Assembly: GCA_963555705.1 (NCBI GenBank)
Contig: OY743176.1
Location: 44,903,026-44,967,025 of the forward strand
Direction of reading: 5' to 3'
Origin: Ligustrum vulgare
Taxonomy: Eukaryota > Streptophyta > Magnoliopsida > Lamiales > Oleaceae
DNA length: 64,000 nt
Under the pieces are notes generated by a model. It was not told the DNA's origin and ran no database searches. It was given only the letters and a program-made list of their open reading frames with translations. Of this stretch, positions 31,217-44,262 are shown piece after piece. The translations under genes and the position numbers were made by a program. How positions within the stretch are numbered: the stretch's first letter is position 1; every line of letters starts with the position of its first letter.

Positions 31217-31336
31217 GGGCCAACTCGTGATTCGTGCGATGCAGTTTACGAATTTAGAAGGTTTGAACTGCGAGTTGGGCCAACTCGTGATTCGTGCGAT
31301 GCAGTTTACGAATTTTGAAGGTGTGAACTGTGAGTT
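31217..31336 (+). repeat. 60-bp tandem doublet
   Basis: Two units of 60 bp start GGGCCAACTCGTGATTCGTG and contain GATGCAGTTTACGAATTT and GAACTGxGAGTT. A third, more diverged unit (CCAACTCGTGATCCGTG) lies at 32091-32150 at the start of the next large duplicate. The unit holds complementary pieces (AACTCG / CGAGTT) and could fold. Confidence 0.8.
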
Positions 31337-32880
31337 TTGCGAACCGTGATTAATTCATTGGCCCTAAATTTTTTTTTTTTTTCCTTAATAGCTAAAAAAC
31401 ATTAGTTTTTTAGTAGTAATAATTAGAAATACATTTAGTTGTTATAATATTTTATTTTATTTAAATTTGCAAATTTAAAAGTAATTCATGTAACATAAAA
31501 TCTAAATTTAAATTCTATGTAAACATTTTATGATATAAATATGAATGTATCATTTTATTCATTTCGTTTTTAGAAATTTAACAAAAAAAATAATTGTTAT
31601 AAATATGAAAAAATCTAGAATTTTGAGGAATGTTGATTGGACTAGATGGTACCCTATTTTTTATTTGTTATTTTAATGTTTTGTAACTTCTACTTAACTC
31701 CTTTATTATATTATTACTTTTGAAAAATAATTCCTTTATTATATTATTACTTTTGAAAAAGATAGAATTAGAGGCTTCGCATTCTATTTGGAGAGGTAAG
31801 AATTTCAATTTGTTTTATGTCTTTATGTTGAACTTGTTGAATAATTCATTCCTAAAACTACTTGGAATTTTGAGGAATATTGATTTAGACAGAACGGTAC
31901 CCTATATTTATCATAAATTAATCAAGATCCTTCATTATTTTAATATTCTTCATACCATATTGCATTTTATATCATATTTTGTCATTGACAGTGAAGCATC
32001 GATGAGCGCCATTAATTGTTGATGAAGAATTTAATTACGTCTCTTGCATTTAAAGCATGATCGCGTAGTGCGAATTGTCCTAGTTGACAACCAACTCGTG
32101 ATCCGTGTGGCGCGGTTCACGAATTAAGAAGGTGTGAACCGCGAGTTTCGTGGACCGTGATTATCCCATTGCCCTAAATTTTATTTTTTTTATCCCTAAT
32201 AGCTAAAAAACGTAATGTTCTTAGATAGTGATAATTAGAAACACATTTAGTTGTTATAATTTTTTATTTAAATTTGCAAATTTAAAAGTAATTCATGTAA
32301 CATAAAATATAAATTTAAATTCTATGTAAACATTTTATGATATAAATATGAATGCATCATTTTATTCATTTCTAATTTAAAAATTTAACCCAAAAAAAAA
32401 AAAATTTGCTATAAATATGAAAAAATATAGAATTTTGAGGAATGTTGATTGGACTAGATGGTACCAAATTTTTTATTTGTTTTTTTATTGTTTTGTAACT
32501 TCTACTTAACACCTTTATTATATTATTACTTTTGAAAAAAAATAGAATTAGAGGCTTCGCATTCTATTTGGAGAGGTAAGAATTTCAATTTGTTATGTCT
32601 TTATTATGTTGAACTTGTTGAATAATTCATTCCTAAAATTACTTGGGATTTTGAGGAATATTGATTTGGACTGAATGGAACCCTATATTTATCATAAATT
32701 CATCAAGATCCTTCATTATTTTAATATTCTTCATACCATATTGCATTTTATATCATATTTTGTCATTGGCAGTGAAGCATCGATGAAAGCCATTAATTGT
32801 TGATGAAGAATTTAATAACGCCTCTTGCATTTAAAGCAGGATGTCATAGTGCGAACTGTCCTAGTTAACAACTATTATGT
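31277..32880 (+). repeat. About 0.8-kb direct tandem duplication upstream of WDR12
   Basis: Unit 1 (about 31277-32080) and unit 2 (about 32091-32880) are collinear. Both read from the CCAACTCGTGAT motif through GCTAAAAAAC, GTAATTCATGTAACATAAAA, AGAGGCTTCGCATTCTATTT and GTGAAGCATCGATGA (31991 and 32772, 781 bp apart). Identity is high, roughly 90% by eye, with small indels in T-runs. There is no coding frame, LTR end or transposase. Confidence 0.8.
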
Positions 32881-33330
32881 TAAATTCGACAAATTAGAGT
32901 TTTGCTTCTTTTTGTAGATATAAAAAAACTGCATATGAAAAGTAGGGATAATCACATTACGCTCAGGCAGTCGATGGAGAATTGGAGAATGAGAGAAGAA
33001 AGAAGCTATTTAACTATTTAGAATTTTTAGGTTTGACGTGCTAGGTAGGTTTAGACCTTAAGTGTGATGGCTAGGCTTAGAAATTATTTTTTAGCAAAGA
33101 GATCCAGCGATTCCATATTATTCTCTTTAGACAATGCATATTTATTTAAAGATTATGTGAGACTAAATGAGCCTATTTGCACCTTAAATGCCTATGCACG
33201 AAACGTAACGCATAATGACAACGAACAAAATTGATCGTATTTTTATACACAAACCCCTAATGTAAGGCATTTCGAAAATACCCTGTGCCTAGGTGCACCT
33301 AAATGGCGCCTTTTAGAATACTAATTACTT
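32881..33330. other. Unassigned intergenic stretch
   Basis: This is AT-rich DNA with no convincing ORF, repeat or element ends. It links the tandem duplication to the GT-rich repeat. Confidence 0.3.
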
Positions 33331-33384
33331 GTGGTGGTGGTGGTGGTTGCGGTGCGACGCGACAATATGGGCATGTGACAGTAG

Positions 33385-33870
33385 TACGTTAGTGGATTTT
33401 GGTTAGAGTTGGCGGTGGGTTGTGGGGATGAGGTGGATGGGTTGGGTTGGGTGAGGATTGGGAAGAAGATGATTTTTTTTATTTTTTTTTTTTTTGTTTA
33501 ATAAGTTAGAGCTTGTTTGGAAATGGTAAAAATTTTACCATAACATTTCAAACTCAATCTCAACCATTCATTCTTAGTCAAGCTCAACATTTTTTACTTT
33601 TCAAACATTTTTAAACCACACATCCATAAAAAAACCAAAAAAAACTACAAAAATAAAAAAATTTCACATTACCAAATAGGCTCTTAGTATGGAATAAAAT
33701 AAAATTGGCTACCTTTCGACGAGGTAGGTGTTAGTGGATTTTGGTTTGATTAGGGTTGGCGGTGTGTTGTGGTGATGGGGTGGACGTGTTTGGGGTTGGG
33801 AAGAATATTATTTTTAAATTTTTTTTTACTTAATCATTTAGTCTAGAATAAAATAAAATTACCATTTTAC
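33385..33870 (+). repeat. GT-rich duplication interrupted by a MITE
   Basis: Two copies (about 33385-33505 plus 33687-33705, and about 33726-33870) share TTAGTGGATTTTGGTT, GTTGGCGGTGxGTTGTGG, GGGGTTGGGAAGAA and AATAAAATAAAAT. Copy 1 carries the 33509-33683 MITE; copy 2 does not, so the MITE arrived after, or missed, the duplication. Confidence 0.65.
33509..33683. mobile_element. Tourist-like MITE, copy 2
   Basis: This 175-bp element has TTA duplicated at 33506-33508 and 33684-33686 and ends GAGCTTGTTTGG and CCAAATAGGCTC. It is the reverse complement of the 1415-1589 copy and identical to it in length. Confidence 0.85.
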
Positions 33871-35637
33871 CCATTTAAAATTATTCAAATTTTGGTCGAA
33901 TCACTTGACTTTTGGTCAACTACGATGTAATTAACAATTTTCGTCATCTTGTTCTTGTGTTGCAGTTATTTCTAAGGTTTGGGACCGTGAATGACAAAAA
34001 ACTATATTTTTGGGTAAAGTCTGCGAAAAGGGGAAATGTTTAGGACCGCTGCTGCAATTATCCTTAAATTGAAGGAATTTGAGAGTATTTGATTGAAAGT
34101 GAAATTAACATTTGAATGTTTAGTAAATGTGGAAAATAAATTTTCAACTAAACTCAAAGAAAATATTTTTCTTATTTAAGGAAAATTACAGAAATCGAGA
34201 TAAGACGGAAAATGAATTCTATCCAATAACAATACAATCAAACAAACCATGGAACTCCATGAAAATCATTTTCCATTTCCATGGAACTCTGGTATATCAA
34301 ATATAACCTTAGGGTTAAGTGGGAAAAATTAGGAGTCTTAAAAACTATCATGGTCAACAAGTAACTAAACTTTCAAGAGTCTTTAGTAACCAAACCTTTT
34401 TATCATAGTTAGTCACCAAACATGCAATGTTTTTCCAATTGAATAATTTTTTACAAAAAATTTTAATACTTCGAAAGTATGGAGTACTCCGTACTCATAG
34501 TCACTATATATGCATATTAAATAGTTGACACCTACTATTTAATTGCGATACATACATACACAAATGAATAATATGTGTGTCAATTAAACATTTATATAAA
34601 GTTCTGAGATAGAAATTATATATTTTTCACATATATTATCTTAAACTTATTGATTGTACTGATTTTATTGAGATATTTAATGTTCATGTTCATCTAATTG
34701 ATGATTTTTCCAATATGACATTATGATTCTTTTAATATAATAAATAAATGTTGTTATTCTCATATGCAAATTTGGTTTCATAACTTTCATCTATGTGTTT
34801 TATTTATTTTTTAATTATAGCCCATTAGTATATTCATTCAATGTTGAAATCTATCTAGGATGTTAATTTTGTTGATTTGTCGCATTGTCGTCATTTTCAT
34901 TTGACACAGATACATTCCATGTTAACACAAAATCACCTTGTGTCATAAACAAAAAGGACTGGGATACCCCCCAAGACTTAATTAAAATCTATAAATAATT
35001 TCACTTAGAACAAAGAAAGGCATGCACAATTCAAATCTTCCTCTCAAAGAGTCATCTCTTATCTTGTTCCAATTCAAGCATTAGGAGTTGAATTTAGGAG
35101 TTGAAAATCCTAGCAAAGTAAGAGAATTTGTTGATAAAATTTTAAGGTCAATAAATTGGTACTGTACGTGGAAATCTAAATGAAGTAAAACCATTTCAAA
35201 TAAGGAATCACCTGAAACTGCGGCAAAATGAGTGAGGTAAATTTCGAGCTCGCCAAAATCGAGATTTTAAGATTCAACGAAGATTTACCTGATGGATATC
35301 TAGATGGTAGCAGCAATGCAGAAGCAAGTAGTGAATTAATCATCAAAAGAAAAGAAAGCTCGAAATAAATGGCAAAATCACTGGTGATCAAGCTCAAACG
35401 AAAGCAAAAAGTGGTAGCACATTGGAGGAATGATAAGGTTATCCACAAAAAACTTCAATAAGAAATGCATCATATACAAGGTAAGTCAATACCTACAAAT
35501 CCTTTGATTAAAAGTGTTAAGTAAGAAAGCCAAATGACATGCTCGAAAGACAAAATAGTAGTTATCAAAGCAAAGATTGTTGGAGAAAATTTTAGCCATA
35601 TACTTTTAGACAACGAATGTTTGAAAAGTTTAAAAAT
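33871..35637. other. Unassigned AT-rich stretch
   Basis: No gene is recognised. Around 35230-35530 the plus strand is less AT-rich and weakly coding-like in short frames, but I cannot match it to a family. The right end may include the decayed 3' LTR of the copia element that ends at 35640. Confidence 0.3.
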
Positions 35638-37300
35638 CTCCCACTTGGAGACTAATTCACCAACAATAACTCCTATGCAGCGGCAAAAATTTCTTAATCC
35701 TCAAAAAGAAGTCAAATTGAAGTTGCACACAACTTCAATTTCTCAATTGGAAAAGTCTTCGTCAACATGTTGTCGAATTCTGATTCGCCTGAATCTTCTC
35801 AAGTGTTAAGATTTCATTCTCCAAAGTTGATATGATGAAATGATAATGAACCTGTATATGCTTTTTCATTGCATGATAAATATGATTCTGTGCTAAGTGA
35901 ATAGCACTCTAATTGTTACAATACAACACACTTTTTTCATTCTTATGACCCAATTTTTTCAAGAAAGACTGCAACCATATCATCTCCTTGCTATCTTCGT
36001 TATGGTAACATACTCAGCCTAGCCTCAATAGTAGAAATAACAACTATTTTTTGTAGCTTAGATACTCAACTAACTGCTGTACCACCCAAGGTTCATACAT
36101 ATATTGTAGAACTCTTCCTACCATCAATATCCCTCCCATACCGACATCTACATAGCCCTGTAATCCCAAATCTAATTTTCTGAAGCACATGACTGAATCT
36201 GAAGTACTTCTCTAGTATCTGAGAATCCACTTTACTGTCTCCCAATGATATTTACCTGGATTGCTCATATATCTACTCACAACTCCTATTGCATGTGCTA
36301 TATCCGCTATTGTACACACTATGACATAAATAAGTCTGCCAATAGCACATGCATAAGGCACCTTGGCCATGTAGGCTTGCTCCTGGTCTGTAAAGGATTA
36401 ATGTTCATTTGATAACTTGAAGTGACTAGCCAAAGGAGTACTTACTGGTTTTGCATCATCCATGCTGAACCCGCTTAACACCTTCTTTACGTACTCTTCC
36501 TATGATAGTTTCAAGACATCGGTATCTCTAATAATTTTCATCCCAAGTATTTGTTTTGCAGAACCTAAGTCTTTTATTGTAAACTCATTGGATAAATCCC
36601 ATTTTAACGTATCTATATCTTGTTTGCGAGCACATACGATTAAAAAGTCATCAACATATAGCAACAAAATAATATAAGAGTTACCAAGGTTCTTTATATA
36701 GAAAAAATGATCTCCTTGACACTTTTGAAGCCATTACTAAACAAAAAATGGTCAAACTTCTTATATCATTTCCTTGGAGCTTTCTTAAGACTACACAAAC
36801 AATTTTAAAGTTTGCACACCATTTTCTTATTTTTCTTTACTTCAAAACCTTGTGACTGCATCATATAAATTTCTTTCTCCAAATCACCATGAAAAAAATA
36901 TTGTTTTTATATCCAATTGCTCTAAGTGCAAGTCTTCATTTACCACTAATCCAAGTACTACTCTAATTGTAGTTAATTTCACCACGGGAGATAAAATCTT
37001 AGTATAGTCAATGTCATCTTTCTGTTAAAATCCCTTTATAATCAGTCTTGCTTTATATTGATTGTTTCCATCACAATTTTCTTTTAACTGGTAAACCCAT
37101 TTATTCTGTAAAGCCTTATTTTCTTTTGGTAAATCTGTCAATTCCCATGTCTAATTGGACAATAATAAGTCCACTTATCTTGCATGGCTAACTCACACTT
37201 GACTGATTCATCAACCTTCACAACTTTACAATAATTTTCTGATTCACCTCTGTCAGCCAATAGGATATAATGCAATGAGAAAATCTATGTGGAGGTCTAA
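35638..37300 (-). pseudogene. Copia pol relic: reverse transcriptase C-half and RNase H
   Basis: Read on the minus strand with frameshifts and stops, the region carries the reverse-transcriptase catalytic LLYVDDFLI (YVDD coded at 36658-36647). It continues with a KDLGSAKQILGMKI stretch, the SxPGKYHWETVKWILRY connection and RNase H (a decayed GYVDVG stretch). A polypurine tract GTCTCCAAGTGGGAGAT (35655-35639) ends it. The N-terminal half of the polymerase and the integrase are missing between here and 40155, where other insertions sit. Confidence 0.8.
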
Positions 37301-37485
37301 TAGTTCTACTGAATCTTCAGGGTTAAGTCACATGGGTGTTCTATTTTACTTATGGTTCTATATTTCCTCGATTTTCGTCATCAACATTCTTAAGCTCACT
37401 CACTAGAAGGTCTTTCAATGAGTCCGCCTTAGGTTTCTTAATATCAGGACTCGAGTCTTTAGGGTCCATTTCCAACATATCTTTA

Positions 37486-39333
37486 TGTTGACCTATGGTT
37501 AATTTAACCCTATTGTCTTGATCATAAGAAACAATAATATCTTGTGTTGTTAACAAGTATGCTTCAAGTGTTTCATGTAATGATAAATCTTCAAAGCAGC
37601 CATTCAATGTTCAAATTGCCTCCCAAAAGATAAAGATCAAAGCTATATGATGAAGCATACAAGACACAAAGATCGAAGTAAAGACATTCAAGATCAAGAT
37701 AGAATTGAAGATATTCAAGATCAAGATTCAATACATAAAGCATGACATGAAGATCAAGAATTCAAACTTACAAGATTAGAGCTCGAGGTTAAGTTGATTA
37801 GACATGTGTAAAGGTATAACACTCTCAATCTTTAGTAGTGAATTCCAATTAGCTTCCAAATAATTTTGTGCATCAAACATATTTCTTTACTTGCATAAAA
37901 TATTTTTATCAAAGTCAATATTGCTTTTCAAATATTATTTGATCTTAACTCATGATTATATTATGTTATACCACTTTGAAGAACAAGTTAGAAACCTAAA
38001 AATCGAGTTTTTTCATGATTTTTCGAAGTCAACTTACGGTCACAGAAAGTCGACTTCGGTCAATCGAGAATTCTGACTGTTGGGTCCAACAGCTAGTTTT
38101 AAATGGTAAAATCTTGTGTTTTTTGCTCGACCAAAAGTGGTCAACCGAAAGTTGCAGAGTGCTTGTTTTCCTTTTATAAATAAGCATTTTCTCATTTAAT
38201 CAATTTCAATAATTTAGAGGATATTTTAGAAAGTTTTCTATTGAGAAAATCATTATTCTTACTTGACTTATATTCATCTATCTTGATTAGAAAACGGTGA
38301 TTGATCCAAACTCTGTTTTATCAAACTCATCAAAGTTTTTGAAAGAAAGTTTTTGCGAAGATTCTTGATTTTATATTGTTTGTCTTCTTTAACATCTTCA
38401 CATCATATACTGGAATTGAAGTACAAGTCTCTCTAGCGCTAAACTTATTTTCAATCTTATAAAGAGAGAATTTCTATTGACGAACTTTTGATTATTGTAT
38501 CATATTTTTTTATCCTATTTTGGTTCATCAAAGTTCCATTGTTCAAACACTTTGAGCTTAACTTATTGTTAAATATTAAAGTGTTATCATCTCTTGGTAC
38601 TTAACTTAATTCAACCATTTTAAAAGAGATTATATGTTTTGAAAAACCTTGTTTGATTGCACTGAGATTTATTATCATCATTTGCATCAAATTTTTTCTC
38701 TAACGCTATAACTTAATTTATTGCTACTTATTTAAGTGTTAGCCTAACTCTCTCAAGACTTAATTTGAATATAACATTTGTCACGAGAGTTATTTCAATT
38801 GTAAATCAATTCTTTATATTTCGTGGTTTCGAGAGCCTTGTGAAAACTCGATTGTTTGGACAAGGATATGTGCTCATTGTTGTAAGTCACTTAAGGATAA
38901 GTGCTCCTTGTTTTAAGTCACTTAAGGATATGTATTTCTCGTTGTAAGTCACCTAAGGATAAGTGCCACTTGTTGAAAGTCAATCAAGGATAGGTGTTCT
39001 TTGTTGTAAGTCTTCTAAGAATTTGGTACTCCTTGCTGTAAGTTACCAATATGGTGGATTTAGCCGGAGAGCTTGGTAACAGAGGATGTAGATCAAGTTA
39101 TTTGATTGAACCTCCTAGAAATATCATTTGCATCCTCTATTCTCTTTTATTTACTTACATCGCACTTATTATTACTTGTCAATCCATATTGTGAAATATT
39201 GTCTCTAAGTGTTATACGTCATTTATTAAATTTACATCTTTATAGCACTCTACCTTAATCGTTAAGTTAATTTACACATTTCATTACACTAAGAGTTTAT
39301 GACTGGTTTATTGGTTTTAAGTTAAATATTAAT
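37486..39333 (+). repeat. Truncated LTR, same family as the 45845-47581 solo LTR
   Basis: It begins TGTTGACCTATGG and runs collinear with the reverse complement of 47581-45845. Shared landmarks are CTTGATCATAA, GTGTTTCATGTAATGATAAA, AGCATGACATGAAGATCAAG, TATAACACTCTCAATCTTTA, the TTGTAAGTCACxTAAGGAT series and GGTAACAGAGG. The expected CACCCCCCTCTTGG...CAACA end is missing; at about 39334 it is replaced by a gypsy LTR start. This copy is more diverged than the solo LTR. Confidence 0.75.
38870..39060 (+). repeat. Short tandem repeats in the LTR
   Basis: Five to six units of about 30 bp (GTAAGTCACTTAAGGATAxGTGCTCxTTGTT) lie inside the truncated LTR. The solo LTR has only about two units at the same place (46190-46260), so the array expanded in one lineage or shrank in the other. 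Confidence 0.7.
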
Positions 39334-40155
39334 GTAGCGATCGAGAAATTTTCGTGATTTTAGTCAAATAAATATTTTTATTTAAAAAAAAAACATGTCG
39401 CTTCGACTTTGCTCATTCATTCATTCATTTATTTTTAAACGCGTGTTCGTCTAGCCAATTAAGTAAAATTAAATTTTAAATACTTAGTCAAATTTCAATT
39501 TTTATCAAAAATATTTCAAAATCACAATTTATTTTCAAAGTCCAAGTATTAATTATATTTAGTCCCAATTTTAAATGTTTTAATCAAATCCAACTTATCG
39601 AGCCCAAATGTTTTTACTAGTCATTCAAGCCCATTTAAAAATCCAATAAGTCAATTCTTGACCCAACTAAATCAACAACTTATTTCCCAAGATTTTCCTT
39701 ACACAACCATATTCACTTCCAAAATTCTCACAATTTTTCTTAATAAAAGTTTTTAACCTAAGTTACCATGTTCATACCACAATCAGCCATATTAAAATCC
39801 TCATTCCGTCTCATCAACAATTCATTCAAATTTTCATCACCTTTTGGTAAGTCTCTGCCTCCTTCCATGAAAAACCAACACCGATTCCCAGCAACAAAGC
39901 TCCACCATCGTTGTCCATATCACCAACTCGGCCGCAACCACACAAACCACCATCAGTCACCGCCACAAACGCCCTAACCAAACCACTGCCATTTTTATAA
40001 TCTGAACCTTCATCCGACCATCATCACCAACGGAACCACCACAATAGACCCCAACCACCGTCTGCACCAACCAAGAAAAACACCACCCAACCACCTGTAG
40101 CACCACCTATATCATCATCACCATCACCGACCTCCACCTCCACCTCCATTGCCTA
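39334..40155 (+). repeat. Gypsy LTR fragment (Tekay-like start)
   Basis: TGTAGCGATCGAGAAATTTTC at the left end resembles the start of the 4128 solo LTR (TGTAACAACCTGAAAATTTC). A CCACCATCACC-rich stretch follows. The right end runs into copia protease sequence without a clear LTR terminus or target duplication, so it is truncated. The short ORF at 39768 is not convincing. Confidence 0.45.
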
Positions 40156-40228
40156 AAACCAAGATGTTTGACATCTTCAAACTAACATCAACAATACGAA
40201 ATATATCTATAAGCTCTCCATCAACAAG

Positions 40229-43200
40229 TAGAGGTGGCAAACGGGCCGAACCGCCCGCTAACTCGTCAGCTCGGCTCGCCAAAATGGCGAGCTGATCACG
40301 ACTGGTGAACCACCAGCTAAAGAGCCGATGAACTGCTTAGCTCGCCAAAAAAAAAAAATTAAAAAAGCCCAAAAAGGGGGCATGACTCTCAGTTCGACAA
40401 TGAATTTTCCGGTCTCAACAACATACCAATTCCCGACAATATTGAAGAAGATGCATTACATCAAAAAATCAACTTAGAGGATGCGAATGTTCAAATCTTA
40501 CAAAATAATCCCGATATTCCCGACGCAAGCGGGAAACGAAAAGGTAGAAAAGGTAAGAAGTCAACTTCAAAGTGTTGGAATCATTTTAAATTGGCCGGAA
40601 CGGGGAAAATAATTGAAGGAACTCAAGAGTTCAAAGCTGTGTGCAAATATTGTGCACAAAAATTGGCATGAGCAAAGGGCATTGGTACTACACACCTCAA
40701 CCGTCACTATCGCAAGTGTCAGACCAAGCATGGTTCGTTGAATCAAATCAAAGTCAACTACAATTTGGTTCATCGACCGCTAGTAGTTCTGTAGCGGGAT
40801 CTACAACACTTTCAAAGTGGATGTATTTCGAAGAAGAGAATCGAACTGGGATGGTTCAATTCGTTGCGAGGCCAGAGTTGCAACTAAGAATAGTAGACAA
40901 CGAACACTTTTTTACATACATCAAGCGTTATCTTCAACCTAGGTACGTTGGTATTAGTTGAAATACTCTGCGTTCTGATACAACAGAATAATATCTTAAA
41001 ACTAAGAAACAATTAATAGTCGATTTAAATAAATATGGTGGAGTTATTTCTTTTACTTCCAATCTTTGGGAAGGTATTAACAAAAAAAAGTTATATTGTT
41101 GCAACTGTACACTATATTGATTCACTTTGGGTTATGCATAAAAAAAATTATTGCTTTTAAAATCTAGAATTTCCTCATAATGCAACCAACATATCTAATA
41201 CTATACTTCAGATTGTTAGAGAACATGGGTTCGAAAGTAAAATTAGATCATTTACTTTCAATAATGCTAGTGTAAATAAGCCTGTAGTGGATAAGTTATG
41301 TAGAATTCTTAATCCAGATTTCGATGATTTCTTATTCCATGTTAGATGTGTATGTCGTATTTTAAATTTAATTGTTCAAGATGGATTGAAACATATTAAA
41401 GATTAAATGGATAAAATTAGAGATGCTATAGTGCACATAACCAAATTATCGAGTAAAAAACAATATTTTGAAGATATGTGTTCCCAATACGGTTTAGATC
41501 TTAAGAAATTTATCACCGACGTAGGCCATAGGTGGAACTCTACATACTTGTTACTTAAAAATGTGAAGGTTATGAACACATAATAATGGAGTATTATAAC
41601 AGTAGAACACTTAAGAATGACGATGATCCTCTATTAATAGAATCGAATTGGGAAGCTGCTTTTAAAGTGAAAATTTTTTTGACATGTTTTTACGATTCAA
41701 CCAACATATTATCTGGGGTATATTACCAAACTAGTTCAAGAGTTCTTGAACATCTTTATATTATTGCAAGAACTTTTTATAGATATAGACATGACTCATT
41801 TTTTAATGAAATGATAATTGCTATGGAAATTAAATTTAGAAAATATTGGGAAGATTTACCTATGTTATATCCCTTAGCATGCATAATGGATCCGCGTTAC
41901 AATTTAAAGGGTACGAAACTTCTTGTTTCAAAAATCAATAGCTCGTTGATTTTGGATAAACCTATCACTTATAATAATTTAGAAAGCACGTTAGTAAACA
42001 TGTATACCGTATATGCAGCACGATTAGGAACTAATGTTAGTCATACACAATTTGCACCATCACGTGACACTACACTTGGAGACGACGAAGTGGAATTATA
42101 TAATTTAATGGAAGAAATGAGTCAAACACAAGGAACTTCTTCTTACAGTATGTCTCCTAGTTGTAACGAATCAGATTCACTTCAAATACCCAAAGAATTG
42201 AAAATTTATTTTGGACTAGATCTACTTAGAAATGTGGAGCCTTCTAATTCTTTAGAAATTGATTTACTTCATTATCGACGAACAAACAAACGAAAATATC
42301 CAATTGTTTCCTCCATATCAAAAGATCTACTAACACCTCCAGTTAGCACGGTAGCTTCGGAGTCTACTTTTAGTGTGGGTAAAAGGGTTTTGTCAGAAGT
42401 CAGAAGCCGACTCAAAGAAGATATTTTGAAAGCGTTAATGTGTGTCAAAGATTGGCAAGAAGGTAATTTACGCATACAACATAAGTATGCCGAAATTGCG
42501 TCAGGTAAATGATATTTAACTTTAAACTTGTAATTTCTTTATATAAAATAAAATACAATTTTGATTTCAAAACAAAATTGTACACGTAACAAATTGTTCA
42601 TGTACAATTTTAACTCTGCCTTCTACAAAATTCAATTTAGTAGCCGGTCCTAAGTCCGGAAAAAAGGAGGAGGGTTTTATTTTTTAAACTTTTAAATTTT
42701 AATTAATTTACTCAATTTTAGTTTTTGTCTTTTCAAATTATAATTGGATATTTGATTATCTGAACAAGTTTTTACTTACTTTATAAACTTATAAATTATA
42801 ATTCATCATTTTGGCTTTCAATTTAATTCACTAACAAGTAACAACTAACAAGTAAGTAGTAACACTAACAAATAACAAATAAGTGAAATAACTATCTAAC
42901 ATTACTTTTTTACTTATTAAACTATTAATAATTTATTTATTGCATAACTTACAAGTTATAACTTATAACTAAATAACTAATTACAAATTTATATCACTAA
43001 TATTAAATATTAATATTCAAGACGTGGAGTATTTTAACTACTGAGTACTGACTTAATTAACGTCAGAGAGGGGGAGAGGAAAAAAAACTCAAAACTAACG
43101 AGCCGGACGAGCCGAGCTCAGCTTGGCCACGAGCAGCGAGCTTGTGAAGCCGAGCTCGACATTGCCCAATCGAGCCCATCCTAGGCTCGGCTCGTCAATT

Positions 43201-43263
43201 TGATGAGCCGAGCACTATGAGCCATGGGCTGATCCGACTCGGCTCGGCCCATTGCCAACTCTA
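40229..43263 (+). mobile_element. hAT transposon, near full length, 3 kb
   Basis: It has a perfect 8-bp target duplication TCAACAAG at 40221-40228 and 43264-43271. Terminal inverted repeats are TAGAGGTGGCAAACGGGCC and the complement of GGCCCATTGCCAACTCTA. Subterminal regions are rich in GCTCGGCTCG/CGAGCCGAGC motifs, typical transposase-binding repeats. Inside is a plus-strand Ac-type transposase gene with several lesions. The element sits in the protease region of a copia relic. Confidence 0.95.
40500..42512 (+). pseudogene. hAT (Ac-like) transposase, disabled
   Basis: The N-terminus has a BED-type zinc finger: KCWNHFKL, CKYC, then HLNRHYRKC, interrupted by TGA at 40669-40671. The middle part is in several frames with stops (for example near 41000 and 41404). 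From 41586 to 42512 a 308-codon frame stays open and holds the hAT family C-terminal dimerisation domain: LLHYRR...YPIVSSISKDLL, VASESTFSVGKRVLS and the RSRLK...ALMCVKDW end. An active source would need intact DDE residues, which I cannot place with confidence here. It cannot make a full transposase, but the dimerisation half could still be translated. Confidence 0.85.
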
Positions 43264-43465
43264 TCAACAAGGTATAACTTTTCATAAATTCTAGCAACAT
43301 ATTTTTCCATGTGCAGTAGTATGAAAAGAAGCTCTTGACTGCCAACTATATTCATAAGTTCTCCATCAGCAAGGTATAACTTTCCATAATTTCTAGCAAC
43401 TAGTTTTCCAAAATCTTACGTTGCAAAGCGATATGAAAAGAAGCTCCTGAATCCATCGCCCAAGA
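43264..43465 (-). pseudogene. Copia protease relic with internal duplication
   Basis: On the minus strand, WAMDSGASFHIA (near 43460-43420) is the copia aspartic-protease motif followed by the GAG-pre-integrase lead-in. About 100 bp is duplicated in tandem (43264-43365 and 43366-43460). The continuation (DGELI...IVDVSLKMSNILV) lies at 40228-40155, on the other side of the hAT element. Confidence 0.7.
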
Positions 43466-43539
43466 GTCAATAGGACTATAAATTGACGAGTAAAGCATCT
43501 ATTACATCTTTAGTCACAACATTAGTATCGTTGTTACTC

Positions 43540-44262
43540 CTTTCTTCCTTCTTTTTTGGTGTTCTGCAATTGTTCATCATGTGGCCAATCTTGCTACAAT
43601 TTGAACATTCCACTTTCTTTTCTAGATATGGACATGTATCTACCATTCCTCCACTTCTTTCTGTTTGTTTTATAATTGGAATCTTTTTCTAAACTCCTAC
43701 TTTTGGTCTTGACATTTAGAAAATAATTTGATGTTAAGACTTCTTTAGAATCTCTTCTATGGACTTCCTGAACAAGAATAGTATCATTATTATTAAATCT
43801 CAACTTTGCATTGCCTATAGAATTACTAAACCCAGCTCTCATAGACTCCGAATTATCCAATAGTGATGCTAATAAGATTAGGGCATGAACCTCATCATCA
43901 GATTTAATCTCGACTGAAACCAAATGGTTGATAATTTTGTTTAATTTATTGAGATATGTTGCTAGAGCACCTTCATTCATCTTTAAATTAAATAATTTTT
44001 TCATTAGATGTACTTGGTTACATGAAGATAACTTCTCATACATATTGGACAACACCTTAATCAGATATACCATAGTTTTCTTTGCCGCCACATGGTGACC
44101 AACGATCTTCGATAATGTCAATCGAACACAAAATACATGACGATCAAGGAGTCATCACTCATTCCGGTAGGCTTTTCCTCCAAAAGTGGTTGGTGTTGTT
44201 TCTTACTGCATAGATAATTTTCGATCCCTGAAGCAAAATCCATATCATCAAACTTATAGATT
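43540..44262 (-). pseudogene. Copia Gag relic
   Basis: A frame of about 175 codons without an ATG at its 5' end shows the UBN2-type Gag core (LSNMYEKLSSCNQVHLMKKL, MNEGALATYLNKLNKII) and a basic tail. In another frame a zinc knuckle CSNCSKIGHMMNNC (coded near 43610-43565) follows. Upstream coding (NYLCSKKQHQPLLEEKP) extends to about 44262. With the protease at 43460 and the polymerase at 35640-37300 it forms one minus-strand copia element. Confidence 0.8.

Noticed and set aside
31161..31349. 62-codon ORF upstream of WDR12
   Set aside because: It is a translation of the 60-bp tandem doublet.
37350..37607. 85-codon minus-strand ORF with a plausible composition
   Set aside because: It crosses the junction between copia DNA and the inserted LTR, so it cannot be an old gene.
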